Counted from the first letter of the stretch, positions 7,977-17,265 are shown. The stretch: DNA of 32,216 nt from Desulfosporosinus fructosivorans (GCF_004766045.1 NZ_SPQQ01000027.1:1-32216), one strand, 5' to 3'. Notes: generated by a model not told the origin, from the sequence alone. Translations and numbers: made by a program.

Positions 7977-9707
7977 TCATTTAGTGCTTGTTGACTCAAT
8001 TTTATACTTCTGCATTTTTTTAACCATACTGGATTGACTAATCTTCAAAATTGCTGCAGCCTTTCGTGTACTTCCTGTAGTACGGTATGCTTCAGCAAGT
8101 AGTCGACGTTCCTCACTTTCCACACAAGCCTGTAACGATGTGATATCTATTTTTGATGGCTTTAATAACTGAAGTGAAGTCCCCACTAATGCATCCATCC
8201 CAATACAATCTTCGCGATAAGTTACAACTAGGCGTTCGATGGTGTTTTCTAATTCCCGTATATTTCCTGGCCAATCATATTCCAAAAAGACATCCATAAC
8301 ATCTGGGTGAATCCATTTTTGATATCCATACTTACGATTAAATTTCCCTAAAAATTCCGCTACTAGAGAAAGTATATCTGCCTTACGATCCCTTAATGGT
8401 GGGATAAGTATCGGAACCACATTCAACCTGTAATACAAGTCCTCACGAAAAGTCTTTTCTTTGACCATGCTTTCCAATTCTCTGTTTGTGGCGGCAACAA
8501 TCCTTACGTCAAGTAGAATTGGTTTCTTGCCACCTATTCTGGTTATTTCTTTGTCCTGAATTGCACGAAGAATCTTGACCTGTAAATCCAGCGATAGCTC
8601 TCCTACTTCATCAAGAAATATTGTTCCACCTTGAGCAAGCTCAAATAGACCTGATTTTCCCTCCTTTAGCGCTCCTGTAAAGGAACCCGACTCATAACCG
8701 AAAAGTTCTGATTCGACCAGATTTGGAGGAATAGCCCCACAATTAATTTTGATAAAAGGTTGCTTAGCTCGTTTACTCGCGCGATGGATTAGTTGAGCGA
8801 TAAGTTCCTTACCTACACCGGTTTCTCCAAGAATCAAAACATTTGTGTTCACATCAGCAACATGGTAAGCAATTTCTAACTTCTTTTGCATTTCTGGATC
8901 TTTGGTAATGATTTTCTTAAAAGGCTGTTGAGAACGCAAATGCTCAAGCAAACGAAAATACTTGTCTTTTATTTGTTCGCTTTCAGCCAATTTTGCTTTT
9001 AACTCATTTAATTGAGAAACATCACGAATTGCAGTTACTACAAACGTAACGTTGCCACTCTCGTCAAAGATCGGGTTACCGCTCAATAATAAATCCTTGC
9101 CATTTCTTACATCCATTACGTTAACTTGGGATCGCCGTTCCAAGACCATTTCCGTAACCGATTTGTTCATGTAGCCTTGCTTTAACAAATCACTCACGTG
9201 TTTACCTACAAACTCCTTCGCGGTAATTCCTGTCATATGTTGATAGGCGTCATTAGCACGAACAATTACACCTTGAGCGTTAGCTACGACAATTCCATCA
9301 TCTAAAGACTCGATCACATCATCCAAGCTTTTATTAATCGCCTTAAACGTATCTAGTTGATGAGATAGTACCTCAAATTCTGAAATATCTTGAAAGATAG
9401 CTACTGCTCCGATAATATTATTTCCTCGCCAGATAGGACTTCGGTTAGAAATGATAGAACGGTCATTAATATCCAACCGTTGATTGTATTCTTCCTTTCC
9501 ATTCTTCATAACCTGGATTAAGTTTGAATTGGATATCACCTGATCTATCTGAGCTCCAATTGCTAGAGATTGAGGAATATTAAGAACCCTCGATGCAGCT
9601 CTATTAAAAACAATGACCTCTTTGTTTCGGTTGATCGCAACAACACCATTATGCATAGATTCAAAAATCTCTTGCCAATGCCAATCGCTTGTTTGGAGAT
9701 TCATCAT
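7977..9707 (-). CDS. PAS-PAS-AAA+-Fis sigma-54-dependent activator
   Basis: A regulator of about 576 residues. Two PAS sensor domains (about 10-110 and 125-235, the second with GIVVANAQGVIVRANDAYQH) precede an AAA+ domain with Walker A GETGVGKE, the sigma54-contact loop as GSFTGA (Ser for the usual Ala), FLDEVGEL and FREDLYYRLNV, and a C-terminal Fis-type HTH (TGSTRKAAAILKISQSSMVKK). I prefer the ATG at 9707, which has GGAGAGG six bases upstream; in-frame GTG 9722 and other ATGs are alternatives. Absence of a receiver domain means it is not a two-component response regulator; it likely senses a small ligand, as in NtrC-family aromatic or acid activators. Its likely target is the sigma-54 promoter at 7799-7815. 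The effector is unknown. Confidence 0.93.
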   Translation of the reverse strand: MMNLQTSDWHWQEIFESMHNGVVAINRNKEVIVFNRAASRVLNIPQSLAIGAQIDQVISNSNLIQVMKNGKEEYNQRLDINDRSIISNRSPIWRGNNIIGAVAIFQDISEFEVLSHQLDTFKAINKSLDDVIESLDDGIVVANAQGVIVRANDAYQHMTGITAKEFVGKHVSDLLKQGYMNKSVTEMVLERRSQVNVMDVRNGKDLLLSGNPIFDESGNVTFVVTAIRDVSQLNELKAKLAESEQIKDKYFRLLEHLRSQQPFKKIITKDPEMQKKLEIAYHVADVNTNVLILGETGVGKELIAQLIHRASKRAKQPFIKINCGAIPPNLVESELFGYESGSFTGALKEGKSGLFELAQGGTIFLDEVGELSLDLQVKILRAIQDKEITRIGGKKPILLDVRIVAATNRELESMVKEKTFREDLYYRLNVVPILIPPLRDRKADILSLVAEFLGKFNRKYGYQKWIHPDVMDVFLEYDWPGNIRELENTIERLVVTYREDCIGMDALVGTSLQLLKPSKIDITSLQACVESEERRLLAEAYRTTGSTRKAAAILKISQSSMVKKMQKYKIESTSTK

Positions 9708-9949
9708 CCTCATCCTCTCCACTATACCTATGTAAATCCTTTAATCACCTTTAGAAGATGGGTTGTGTATACCAGAATTCTTCAATTACGACTTTTTAAA
9801 GGACCTAACCTCCTTAAAGATTGTTCTCTCTTGGTCAGCTTCAACATTAGTAATTAGTTTATCATAAGAAATGTATCTTCGAAAGATTCTCCTATCCACA
9901 GAGACCATATCCTCAGTGAGCAACTTCCATTACATTAGAAACAATGTAG

Positions 9950-9955
9950 TATAAT
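9950..9955 (+). promoter_or_regulatory. Probable -10 box for the DMT exporter gene
   Basis: TATAAT lies 38 bases before the ATG of the DMT gene within an AT-rich intergenic region (9708-9992). No strong -35 is visible (TTCCAT at 9925-9930 has an over-long 19-base spacer). Bases 9723-9930 contain nothing else I can identify; the divergent activator promoter must lie there. Confidence 0.4.
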
Positions 9956-9992
9956 GGATTATTGTCAATCATGTTAATAGAAGAGGAGAATT

Positions 9993-10928
9993 ATGACGAA
10001 AACTGTATTGAAGGCCAATTTAGCCATGGTTGCTGTAATAATTATTTGGGGAATTTCTTATGTTAGCATTAAGGCAACTCTTATTGAAATCCCCCCTATC
10101 ACAATGGCACTTATCCGTTTTATGATTGCCTCCTTAATACTCGGAATTATTATCCGAAAAGTTGAACCAAAGGCGAAACTAGATAAATCTGATCTGCCGA
10201 AAATGGTTTTAGGCGGGATTTTTGGCATCACCTTATATTTCATCCTTGAAAACATCGGAGTCAAATTCACCACAGCAACAAACGCTTCCCTAATCGTTTC
10301 CGTCGTTCCAATTATTACAATAACCTTAGATGTACTATTCTGCCACGGCAAGCTATCCTTAATAAAGCTATTGGGAGTTAGCATAGCCATAGGGGGTTCT
10401 TACCTTGCTGTTACCGCCAATGGTAGGGTTGAACTAAATTCCGCCCATTTTATTGGAAATATTTTAATGATTGCTGCAATGCTGTCATGGGCATTATTTA
10501 CTTTGGTCAATAAGTCTCTTCATGGCAAATATTCGGGATTATTTTTAACTGCCTACCAAACGATCTTTGGAACCCTGTTATTTATTCCTTTGTCACTTTT
10601 TGAGTATAAAGAATGGAAACTGTTTTCGCTTATAGCGTTAGGTAATATTTTATTTCAGGCAATTTTTTGCTCATGTATAGCCTACTTTTTGTATAACTAT
10701 GCCTTGAAACGTTTGGATGTGGCTCTAACAACCATCTATTTAAATCTGATCCCTGTTGTTGGAGTTCTCAGCGGTTACCTTATTCTCAAAGAACGTGTTT
10801 TAGCCATCCAGCTTGTCGGTGGGTTAATAACACTTCTTGCCATCGTAATTATCAATTTTGAATTAGGAACTCTGCGGAAAAACTTGTTTGATAAAGAACA
10901 TGCTCGAACAACTGGAACTTCCCATTGA
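9993..10928 (+). CDS. EamA/DMT-superfamily transporter (10 TM)
   Basis: A 311-residue inner-membrane protein with ten hydrophobic segments in two EamA repeats. The first repeat opens with ALIIWGISYVSIKATL-like sequence (AVIIIWGISYVSIKA) and contains FILENIGVKFTTATNASLIV; the second holds LNLIPVVGVLSGYLILKERV, the usual conserved end of the fold. ATG 9993 follows GAGGAG. Such proteins export amino acids or other metabolites or import unknown solutes; the substrate cannot be deduced. It stands alone on the plus strand between two minus-strand blocks. About 110 bases after the stop there is a perfect stem-loop, but without a U run. Confidence 0.88.
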   Translation: MTKTVLKANLAMVAVIIIWGISYVSIKATLIEIPPITMALIRFMIASLILGIIIRKVEPKAKLDKSDLPKMVLGGIFGITLYFILENIGVKFTTATNASLIVSVVPIITITLDVLFCHGKLSLIKLLGVSIAIGGSYLAVTANGRVELNSAHFIGNILMIAAMLSWALFTLVNKSLHGKYSGLFLTAYQTIFGTLLFIPLSLFEYKEWKLFSLIALGNILFQAIFCSCIAYFLYNYALKRLDVALTTIYLNLIPVVGVLSGYLILKERVLAIQLVGGLITLLAIVIINFELGTLRKNLFDKEHARTTGTSH

Positions 10929-11041
10929 GGGAATCCTCGCATTTCGATACTACGCTCATAGCTCAATTCTACAACGCCCTTAAAGACAGGCCTCGCCAAG
11001 TTTTTGGCATCTATTGCGAACTGATATCATACAAACTGGGA

Positions 11042-11071
11042 CGGATAAATCTCTAGGGTTAGATTTATCCG
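11042..11071. repeat. Perfect 11-bp inverted repeat between convergent genes
   Basis: CGGATAAATCT and AGATTTATCCG are separated by eight bases. No U run follows in either direction, so it is not a standard intrinsic terminator, but its place between the convergent DMT and gerC genes suggests a transcript-end structure. The remaining gap 10929-11216 has no gene; a weak CCAGAA..TTCTGG dyad lies at about 11139-11160. Confidence 0.6.
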
Positions 11072-11216
11072 AGTATTCCGTAATTCGTGTCACTCGTGAC
11101 TTTGTCTCTGTTTATGGTGATTTCCGGGTTCGTTAAAACCAGAACGTCCAAACATTCTGGCAACTATAGAAATTTTTTAATAGCTTTTTATAATTCCTGC
11201 TTAACTTTCGAATCGA

Positions 11217-12377
11217 TTAAAGCGGTTTCTTAACCAAACCAATATCGGAGATTTTGGAATTAACAACGATATCCACTTCAGCTTTTGGGAACTCCTCCGC
11301 CCAATTTTCTTTTATTTCTTGCCATTCCTGTGGAAATTTTCGGCTTAACTCAGTCCCAAACCCAAAAATATCGGTACTGTATTTTTCTTGGGCTTTATCA
11401 ACAATACTCCTGATTTCTTTTTCTATTACCTCACCCTGGCTCTTCTTTAACTCCATAAGCTTTTCCGGATTGCCCAAATCTGTTAGGCACGCCTGCTCAG
11501 CCAAACGAGATTCCACATTGACAGTAATCGTAAATTTCAATTTGCCATCGCTTATATCCGATTCGATTTTCCGGTTAGCCCTTAAAATTTCCATGGAAAC
11601 TTTTTTATTTCCCTCACCCGGGCAGGGAATGCTAATTACTCCCGATTCAACTTTACCTTGGCTCCACAAATAACCTCTAGTATCTAGAGGATCAAGCCTT
11701 CCGATGAGCTTGTCTCTCTGGAAGACCGCAGCACCGTTAAGAAGCAAGGTTTTTTTAGGATTATTAGGGTCGAGTTCAATGTTACTGAGGACAGCCCCTG
11801 GCGAATCGTAAGCTAGCTGCTTCATGGTGTCGAGTAGGGAGGTAGCTACTGTTTTTGATGTTGTTCCAAAATCTTTAAGCATCATATCAAGCTGTTTTGC
11901 CGACATACTCTCCAAAGTGGATTGAGCTTTAAGAATATCGGCTGCTTCTCCCGGAGTGACTAATACCCATGTAAGAGGACGCATTTCGGCGTCCCGGTTG
12001 AAAAGATCGAGTACTGGCAGGATTCCCTCCTTGGCTATCTCATTACCAAGAATGATAGCAGTATTATGAGGATAATATAATTTGCGCCCAGACTTTAAAA
12101 TAAGATTTCTTACGGCATCCATGACGGTATCTCCAGTACTACTCATAATAACACTGGCCCTTTCGCTTCCAGAACTGCCTCCACTACTTGATTCCGGGGA
12201 ATCGGCGGTGCGTGCAATTTGAACGGAAAATTTAATTTCATTATTTTCTCCTTTGTCAAGAGCAACCAGCGTAACTATTGCGCGTCCCTCTAATTCCTTA
12301 CGGTCCCAACAACCGGTTATCAGCAAAGGAATCCCTAAGATTAATAATAAATAGATTGCTGTTTTTCCTTTTTGCAT
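11217..12377 (-). CDS. Ger(x)C-family spore germination lipoprotein
   Basis: A 386-residue C subunit of a nutrient germinant receptor in the spore inner membrane. The signal peptide ends in the lipobox LITGC with Cys-23, followed directly by WDRKELEGRAIV, the conserved start of the mature Ger(x)C domain. The rest holds the usual extracellular domain of the family and ends near KISDIGLVKKPL. ATG 12377 is nine bases after the gerA stop; its ribosome site GAGG overlaps that stop codon. It is the last gene of a B-A-C operon. Family assignment is firm; the germinant is unknown. Confidence 0.95.
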   Translation of the reverse strand: MQKGKTAIYLLLILGIPLLITGCWDRKELEGRAIVTLVALDKGENNEIKFSVQIARTADSPESSSGGSSGSERASVIMSSTGDTVMDAVRNLILKSGRKLYYPHNTAIILGNEIAKEGILPVLDLFNRDAEMRPLTWVLVTPGEAADILKAQSTLESMSAKQLDMMLKDFGTTSKTVATSLLDTMKQLAYDSPGAVLSNIELDPNNPKKTLLLNGAAVFQRDKLIGRLDPLDTRGYLWSQGKVESGVISIPCPGEGNKKVSMEILRANRKIESDISDGKLKFTITVNVESRLAEQACLTDLGNPEKLMELKKSQGEVIEKEIRSIVDKAQEKYSTDIFGFGTELSRKFPQEWQEIKENWAEEFPKAEVDIVVNSKISDIGLVKKPL

Positions 12378-12386
12378 GCTCTAACC

Positions 12387-13997
12387 TCATTTTTTCTTTG
12401 GGGATGGCCTGGTTGAGCGTCCTCTAATAGAATTCCAGGCTCCGAAAAGCCGGGGGCGGGTATTTAATGCCCAAGCAGGAGCTTTAACCAGGACATCCTG
12501 CCAATCGTCTAGATTCGCTGGAGCCAGAGGTGCCAGGTAGGGGACCCCAAAAGAGCGTAATTTTGTTAAATGAATAAAGAGGACCATACTCCCCATCAGG
12601 AGGCCGAATATGCCCAGAAACGAAGCCCAAGTTATGAGAAAGAGGCGACTAAGCGGAATAACATCCCCTAAAGATGGGATAACAAAACTGGCGATACCAG
12701 TTAAGGCTACGAAGATAATGACTGTATCACTGACCAAGCTCGCCTTTGATGCAGCTTCACCAATTACTAAGCCCCCGACAATACTAACCGCTTGCCCGAT
12801 CGGACGAGGCATGCGAACTCCGGCCTCCCGTAATATTTCAAAGATCATTCCCATAATAAAAACTTCCACGTATGCAGGAAAAGGTATCCCTTCTCTGGAT
12901 TTTGCCATGCTAACTAACAAAGGAGTCGGAATTAAGTCCGGATGAAAACTCTGGATAGCAATATACAATGCTGGAAGGTAAAGAGCAAATATCAGGGAAA
13001 CAATCCTAAGCCAGCGAACAATCGTCACAAAATAAGGCCGAGAATAATAATCCTCTGAGCTTTGCAAAGCTTCGACCAAGAGATAAGGAACTGTCAAGGC
13101 AATAGGAGTGCCATCGACAAATATGCCAATGCGCCCTTCTAGTAGCTTCGCGGCTAGAATATCCGGCTTCTCCGTATTGCCAACCGTAGGAAAGATTGAG
13201 ACTGGCGCATCTTCAATCAATTGTTCGATATATCCGCTTTCCAAAATTCCGTCGATATCAATTCTTTGCAGACGGTTTCTTACTTCATTGACTAATTTTT
13301 CGTTGACAACTCCGCTTAAATAGGCAAAACAGACAGTTGTTTTCGTACGAGCCCCCAGATTCAATTGTTCTAAAATTAAGTTTTCATTAGTAATTTTCCG
13401 CCGTAATAAAGAGAGATTTATCCCCAGACGCTCATTAAAGCCTTCCCGGGGTCCCCGCACAACAGATTCGGTAGCTGGTTCTAATATCGCACGACCTTCG
13501 AACCCTTTACTATCGAAAATCAAGGCTGAATTATAACTGTCAAGGAGTAGAGCTACATTTCCTCTTAAGATGCTGTCAATAACATCTTGAAGCTGACTAA
13601 ATTCCTGCACCCTGTTATTGGGCACAGCATAATCCCTGATGAACGTGAGCAAGTTATGCTGATTAAGCTCCTGCCATAGTTCTTCCCTCGCGAAATCAAA
13701 CATTAAGGGTTTTAAGATCGTTGCATTCATTGATTCAGCTTTAACCAGACCATCGATATAGATTAGGGCCGCGCTCTTATTGGGGTCAAAACCGACCTTG
13801 AATTCACGAAAAACAATGTCTACACTCCCCTGAAACCGCTCTTTCAGAACGGTAAGATTGGTTGTTAAGAGCGAAGTAAGTTTATTAACTTCAGTTTCAG
13901 ATTCATTAGAAGGAGGACGGCTATCGCTCTCTGTTTTCGGTTGGCCGTAAGCTGGTAATTTCTTTAGTTCTTTTAATTTTTTTAGTTTCTTTAACAA
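12387..13997 (-). CDS. GerA-family spore germination protein (A subunit)
   Basis: A 536-residue A subunit. A soluble N-terminal domain (to about residue 310; it includes DPNKSAALIYIDGLV, VVRGPREGFNERLGINLSLLRRKI and GRIGIFVDGTPIALTVPYL) is followed by a membrane domain of about five segments with PFPAYVEVFIMGMIFEILREAGVRMP-type conserved sequence. The start is a TTG at 13997 behind a modest AAGGGG; the following KKLKKLKELKK is a lysine-rich run, and the next internal ATG would remove conserved sequence. It lies 25 bases after gerB. GerA proteins form the ligand-gated channel component of germinant receptors. The TTG start is the least certain point. Confidence 0.94.
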   Translation of the reverse strand: MLKKLKKLKELKKLPAYGQPKTESDSRPPSNESETEVNKLTSLLTTNLTVLKERFQGSVDIVFREFKVGFDPNKSAALIYIDGLVKAESMNATILKPLMFDFAREELWQELNQHNLLTFIRDYAVPNNRVQEFSQLQDVIDSILRGNVALLLDSYNSALIFDSKGFEGRAILEPATESVVRGPREGFNERLGINLSLLRRKITNENLILEQLNLGARTKTTVCFAYLSGVVNEKLVNEVRNRLQRIDIDGILESGYIEQLIEDAPVSIFPTVGNTEKPDILAAKLLEGRIGIFVDGTPIALTVPYLLVEALQSSEDYYSRPYFVTIVRWLRIVSLIFALYLPALYIAIQSFHPDLIPTPLLVSMAKSREGIPFPAYVEVFIMGMIFEILREAGVRMPRPIGQAVSIVGGLVIGEAASKASLVSDTVIIFVALTGIASFVIPSLGDVIPLSRLFLITWASFLGIFGLLMGSMVLFIHLTKLRSFGVPYLAPLAPANLDDWQDVLVKAPAWALNTRPRLFGAWNSIRGRSTRPSPKKK

Positions 13998-14022
13998 TTA
14001 AGCGCTGCCCCTTTCCCCTTAG

Positions 14023-15117
14023 TCATGTCTTCTTAATTCCATGACGAATTATACTGACAATAAGCAACATAATGATCAGGAAAACTTCGATAAATATAGC
14101 CAAGAAAGGGAAAATTGTCTCCGTAAACTGATGCATTTCCGCAATATTGCTAAATACAAACTCCGATAGTATTAGCATGGTAACTCCGAAATATGGCGTC
14201 AAAGTCTGATACCTTTGTATTTTTAAAATCTGGGCTAGTCCCAGAACGCTTGAATAATAGAGTATGACCAGGCTTACAAAAGCACCAGCAATCTGAAATA
14301 TGATGACTAAAGTTTCAATACGCTCAAAAAAATCACCAACTTTAATGATCTGAGCAAGGCGAAATACCGGATATACTTGTTGGCTGCTATAACTTGTACC
14401 GAAAATGGTGATTAGGGACATCAATGTCATAATGGACAGAATGGTCACACTACTAATGGCGATCCATTTTGCTTTAAGACTTTCTTTAGGGTTGTTATGA
14501 TACGGCATAAATACCCCCATTGTGACGCAGACCCCATACAAACTAATGGGTAGAAGGCTTAATTTTAGTAATTCCCAAACGTCATGTTGAAAAACTGGTC
14601 GTAAATTTCCTAGTTCGACCCGATTCAGGCTAAAGGTCAAAATGATCAGCAATGCAATAAGCATGAGTGGAGCAATGATTTCGCTCAGCCTGGCAACTAC
14701 CTCTAAACCGGCATTGACTGCATAGAGACTAATCAGAAGCAGAATAAAATTGATAGCTAGTTCTGGAGTGCCTGTCAAGAGTACTGTATCAATAAATTCA
14801 CTGACGGTTTTTAAGATAATCAGTGTCATGTACCCAAAAAACAGGATGAATAAAAGGCCTGAAATCTTGCCCAGCCATGGGCCCAGAATTGTCTCGCTGT
14901 ATTGAATCATCGTCTGCTGAGGATACCTCATACCAAGGATAAAGTAAATTATAGCAATCGCAGCATCCATAACTAACGTTATAAGCATTACTTGCCAAAC
15001 GTCTTGTTTACTTTGTTCAATCAAAATTCGAGGTAAACCAAACATAATTGTACTTAACAAAAGAGAAAAGAGCATTAAAGTAAATTGCCGGGTAGATATT
15101 TTTCCGTTTTCTAACAT
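14023..15117 (-). CDS. GerB-family spore germination permease (B subunit)
   Basis: A 364-residue membrane protein with ten hydrophobic segments, of the GerAB/ArcD/ProY (APC-type) family; it starts MLENGKISTRQFTLMLFSLL, as these subunits usually do. B subunits bind the germinant (amino acid or similar) in the receptor. ATG 15117 follows GAGGAG at a slightly long spacing. It opens the operon; a forespore sigma-G promoter is expected upstream but I could not identify one by eye. Confidence 0.94.
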   Translation of the reverse strand: MLENGKISTRQFTLMLFSLLLSTIMFGLPRILIEQSKQDVWQVMLITLVMDAAIAIIYFILGMRYPQQTMIQYSETILGPWLGKISGLLFILFFGYMTLIILKTVSEFIDTVLLTGTPELAINFILLLISLYAVNAGLEVVARLSEIIAPLMLIALLIILTFSLNRVELGNLRPVFQHDVWELLKLSLLPISLYGVCVTMGVFMPYHNNPKESLKAKWIAISSVTILSIMTLMSLITIFGTSYSSQQVYPVFRLAQIIKVGDFFERIETLVIIFQIAGAFVSLVILYYSSVLGLAQILKIQRYQTLTPYFGVTMLILSEFVFSNIAEMHQFTETIFPFLAIFIEVFLIIMLLIVSIIRHGIKKT

Positions 15118-15365
15118 TTTCGACTCCCATTCTCCTCAAAGTACAAGATTATTCTATTGTAACCTTTCTGAATTTTTCTATGTAGAGCTGACCTCAATAA
15201 CGAACCCTGCCAATAATATTCTTATTCATTGCTATCATCAAAGCAACCACGGGTTACGAGTTACCGAAGAAGGGAAGTCATAGGCTTGAATATGGGCAAA
15301 CACGGCATGGAAAGAATCTACAAACTCAAAAGAATGAATAATCCGCGAAGTTCAAGGCTACAAAC

Positions 15366-15395
15366 AAAAAAGCCAGAGCGTCAAAACGTTCTAGC
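15366..15395 (-). terminator. Intrinsic terminator downstream of the CoA-transferase genes
   Basis: On the minus strand GCTAGAACGT-TTTG-ACGCTCTGGC pairs over ten positions with one mismatch and one G-U, followed by TTTTTT. It lies about 250 bases beyond the CoA-transferase B stop codon and past the decayed frame at 15426-15614, so it probably ends the CoA-transferase transcript before the ger operon. Confidence 0.7.
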
Positions 15396-15425
15396 GGAGT
15401 TTACCTTAACCTAAGAAATATTTAC

Positions 15426-15614
15426 TTAATCAACTCTGGTACTAAGGACAACTTCCTGCCCTTCGACATCTTCGATTATGCTCTTAACCACCTACAACCG
15501 ATTCCACCCGATATCGGACATAGCGATGTAAAGATGAGGGAATTGCTGCCGATTGGTCATCAACAATTCAGAAATTTGCTCCAGTACCTTTTGACTGGTA
15601 ATCCTTATATAATG
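15426..15614 (-). pseudogene. Decayed 63-codon frame of unknown family with one in-frame TAG
   Basis: A minus frame reads with protein-like character, including YIRITSQKVLEQISELLMTN, then an in-frame TAG, then VVKSIIEDVEGQEVVLSTRV, ending at TAA 15426-15428. There is no convincing start or ribosome site, and a TGA stands four codons upstream. It most likely is the remnant of a lost gene between CoA-transferase B and the terminator. I do not recognise it. The gap 15118-15425 contains no other gene. Confidence 0.3.
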
Positions 15615-15641
15615 CCCTCTCCTTCACTAAGATCGTGGCCA

Positions 15642-16298
15642 TCATAGTTCCATTGAACCGACAGTAGAAGGGACAATTAGCTTTGCTTCAGTCTTAGATT
15701 GGATTCCCTCAACAGTGACGCCCGATGCTAATTCTTTTAAGACGATGCCATCTTTGGTTACTTTCATAACACCCAGTTCAGTGACTATATAATCAACCTC
15801 CTTAGCGGCGGTGAGTGGCAAAGTACATTTTTTCAGAATTTTAGGGGCACCTTCTTTAGTGGTGTGTTCCATAGCAATGATAACTTTCCGTGCTCCGGCT
15901 GCTAGATCCATAGCCCCACCCATACCTGGTACCATTTTACCTGGAACCATCCAGTTAGCCAGGTTTCCTTTTTCATCAACTTCCAAGGCACCTAGAACCG
16001 TAGCGGCCAAGTGCCCCCCTCTAATAAGTGCAAAGGACGTAGCACTGTCAAAACATACACCACCTGGGAGAATCGTTACAGGGGCTGCACCGGCGTTAAC
16101 CACGTCTTTGTCTTCCTGACCTTGCGAGGGAGTTGGACCTAGCCCGATAAAACCATTCTCAGACTGAAGCATAATGTTGCTCCCTGCAGGTATATAGTTA
16201 GCTACAGCCGTCGGCATCCCGATCCCCAGGTTTACCACGTCCCCTTCGTTAAAGAAACGGGCTACTCTTTTGGCAATTATTTCACGCGGATTCGACAT
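15642..16298 (-). CDS. 3-oxoacid (acetoacetate-type) CoA-transferase subunit B
   Basis: The 218-residue beta subunit of a family I CoA-transferase (AtoA/ScoB/CtfB type). The catalytic Glu lies in SENGFIGLG (about residue 47), the glycine-rich GMGGAMDLAAGARKVI and the ending TVEGIQSKTEAKLIV are all family features. With subunit A it would transfer CoA between acetyl- or acyl-CoA and a 3-oxoacid such as acetoacetate. ATG 16298 has AGGGGAGGA upstream and is 16 bases after subunit A. The tail of a BKACE gene, whose product releases acetoacetate, lies just upstream, which supports acetoacetate as the substrate. The exact acid is inferred. Confidence 0.95.
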   Translation of the reverse strand: MSNPREIIAKRVARFFNEGDVVNLGIGMPTAVANYIPAGSNIMLQSENGFIGLGPTPSQGQEDKDVVNAGAAPVTILPGGVCFDSATSFALIRGGHLAATVLGALEVDEKGNLANWMVPGKMVPGMGGAMDLAAGARKVIIAMEHTTKEGAPKILKKCTLPLTAAKEVDYIVTELGVMKVTKDGIVLKELASGVTVEGIQSKTEAKLIVPSTVGSMEL

Positions 16299-16314
16299 TT
16301 TCTTACTCCTCCCC

Positions 16315-16962
16315 TTAACCCTTAATTATCATGTCTACGACTGCACCAGGTGTCATAATCTCATCAGGATCAAGCATCCCTATTTCGACGATCTCTTCCG
16401 CTTCAACAATCACGAAATCTGCAGCCATTGCCATAACGGGGTTAAAGTTTCTGGAAGTACGACGATAGACGAGGTTGCCATATTTGTCAGCTTTCCAGGC
16501 TTTTATTAGAGCGATATCGGCTTTTATAGGCAGCTCCAAAAGGTAGGTTCTTCCGCCTTTAGTTATTTTATCTTTGCCTTCTTCGACAACAGTTCCTAAA
16601 CCAGTAGGGGTAAGAAAGCCTCCAAGCCCAGCACCTGCAGAACGTATTCTTTCCGCTAGAGTGCCCTGAGGAACCAACTCCACTTCCATCTCCTTGGCAT
16701 GCATTTGTCGTCCTGTTTCGGGGTTAGTGCCGACATGAGAGACAATGACTTTGCTGGTCTGTTTATTGACTACCAACTTACCAACGCCTTTACCAGGAAA
16801 AGCTGTATCATTGGCTATTACCGTAAGATTCTTAACACCCTTCTCCACTAGACCGTCCACCAGGCTCTCTGGAGTTCCTGTACCTAGGAATCCACCAATC
16901 ATCACCCATTGGTTGTCGGTAAATCTAGCTAGAGCCTCTTCCCTCTCGGCTACTTTATTCAC
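16315..16962 (-). CDS. 3-oxoacid (acetoacetate-type) CoA-transferase subunit A
   Basis: The alpha subunit (AtoD/ScoA/CtfA type), 215 residues from a GTG at 16962. That start has GGAGG eight bases upstream and gives the normal family length; an ATG at 17007 would add a polar 15-residue extension without a ribosome site. The CoA-binding glycine loop GGFLGTGTPESLVDGL and the later GAGLGGFLTPTGLGT are present. It is cotranscribed with subunit B. A hairpin (17139-17168) and a possible -10 box (17068-17073) separate it from the chimeric dehydrogenase gene, so the pair may have its own promoter. Confidence 0.95.
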   Translation of the reverse strand: MNKVAEREEALARFTDNQWVMIGGFLGTGTPESLVDGLVEKGVKNLTVIANDTAFPGKGVGKLVVNKQTSKVIVSHVGTNPETGRQMHAKEMEVELVPQGTLAERIRSAGAGLGGFLTPTGLGTVVEEGKDKITKGGRTYLLELPIKADIALIKAWKADKYGNLVYRRTSRNFNPVMAMAADFVIVEAEEIVEIGMLDPDEIMTPGAVVDMIIKG

Positions 16963-17067
16963 AATGTTTTCCTCCTTTGGTTTATGACCACGTTTACCAT
17001 ATTTCATGCGTTTAAAGCTGCATCTTGTAATCCTTTAATGGATGTTCAGGAGGGGCGATGGGGCTCT

Positions 17068-17073
17068 ATTATA
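17068..17073 (-). promoter_or_regulatory. Possible -10 box for the CoA-transferase genes
   Basis: On the minus strand TATAAT occurs about 105 bases before the GTG of subunit A and downstream of the hairpin that closes the preceding gene. No good -35 is seen at 17 bases, so this is tentative. Confidence 0.3.
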
Positions 17074-17138
17074 GAATAATTTTGGAATTTTACTACTCCT
17101 GGTATCTGTTTGACATAGAACCTGTAAAGAACTTGGAA

Positions 17139-17168
17139 GCAAAGGATAGCTAAAATGCTATCCTTTGC
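17139..17168 (-). terminator. Hairpin after the chimeric dehydrogenase gene
   Basis: Perfect 12-bp stem GCAAAGGATAGC and its complement with a six-base loop, 12 bases after the stop codon. No long U run follows. A diverged version with an 8-bp core stem (AGGATAGC) stands in the same place after the intact BKACE gene at 30577-30599, showing that this 3' end is that of a BKACE gene. Confidence 0.7.
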
Positions 17169-17192
17169 CTACATTTATTATTATCTGGTCAG

Positions 17193-17265
17193 GGCCAGTA
17201 ATTCCCTGGCTTCAGCAGGTGTAGCAGGTTGAAGGTCTAACTCAGTCATGATCCTGACCATCTTC
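17193..17265. repeat. BKACE-tail repeat (identical to 30628-30700)
   Basis: Seventy-three bases match exactly at offset 13435. On the outer side identity falls at once to roughly three quarters through the stop codon and hairpin, so the perfect tract has a sharp edge on both sides. Confidence 0.93.

Noticed and set aside
10775..10999. Minus frame overlapping the end of the DMT gene
   Set aside because: Mostly antisense to clear DMT coding sequence; no independent support.
15229..15414. 61-codon plus frame upstream of the ger operon
   Set aside because: Lacks a ribosome site, is unusually basic, and reads through the minus-strand terminator at 15366-15395.
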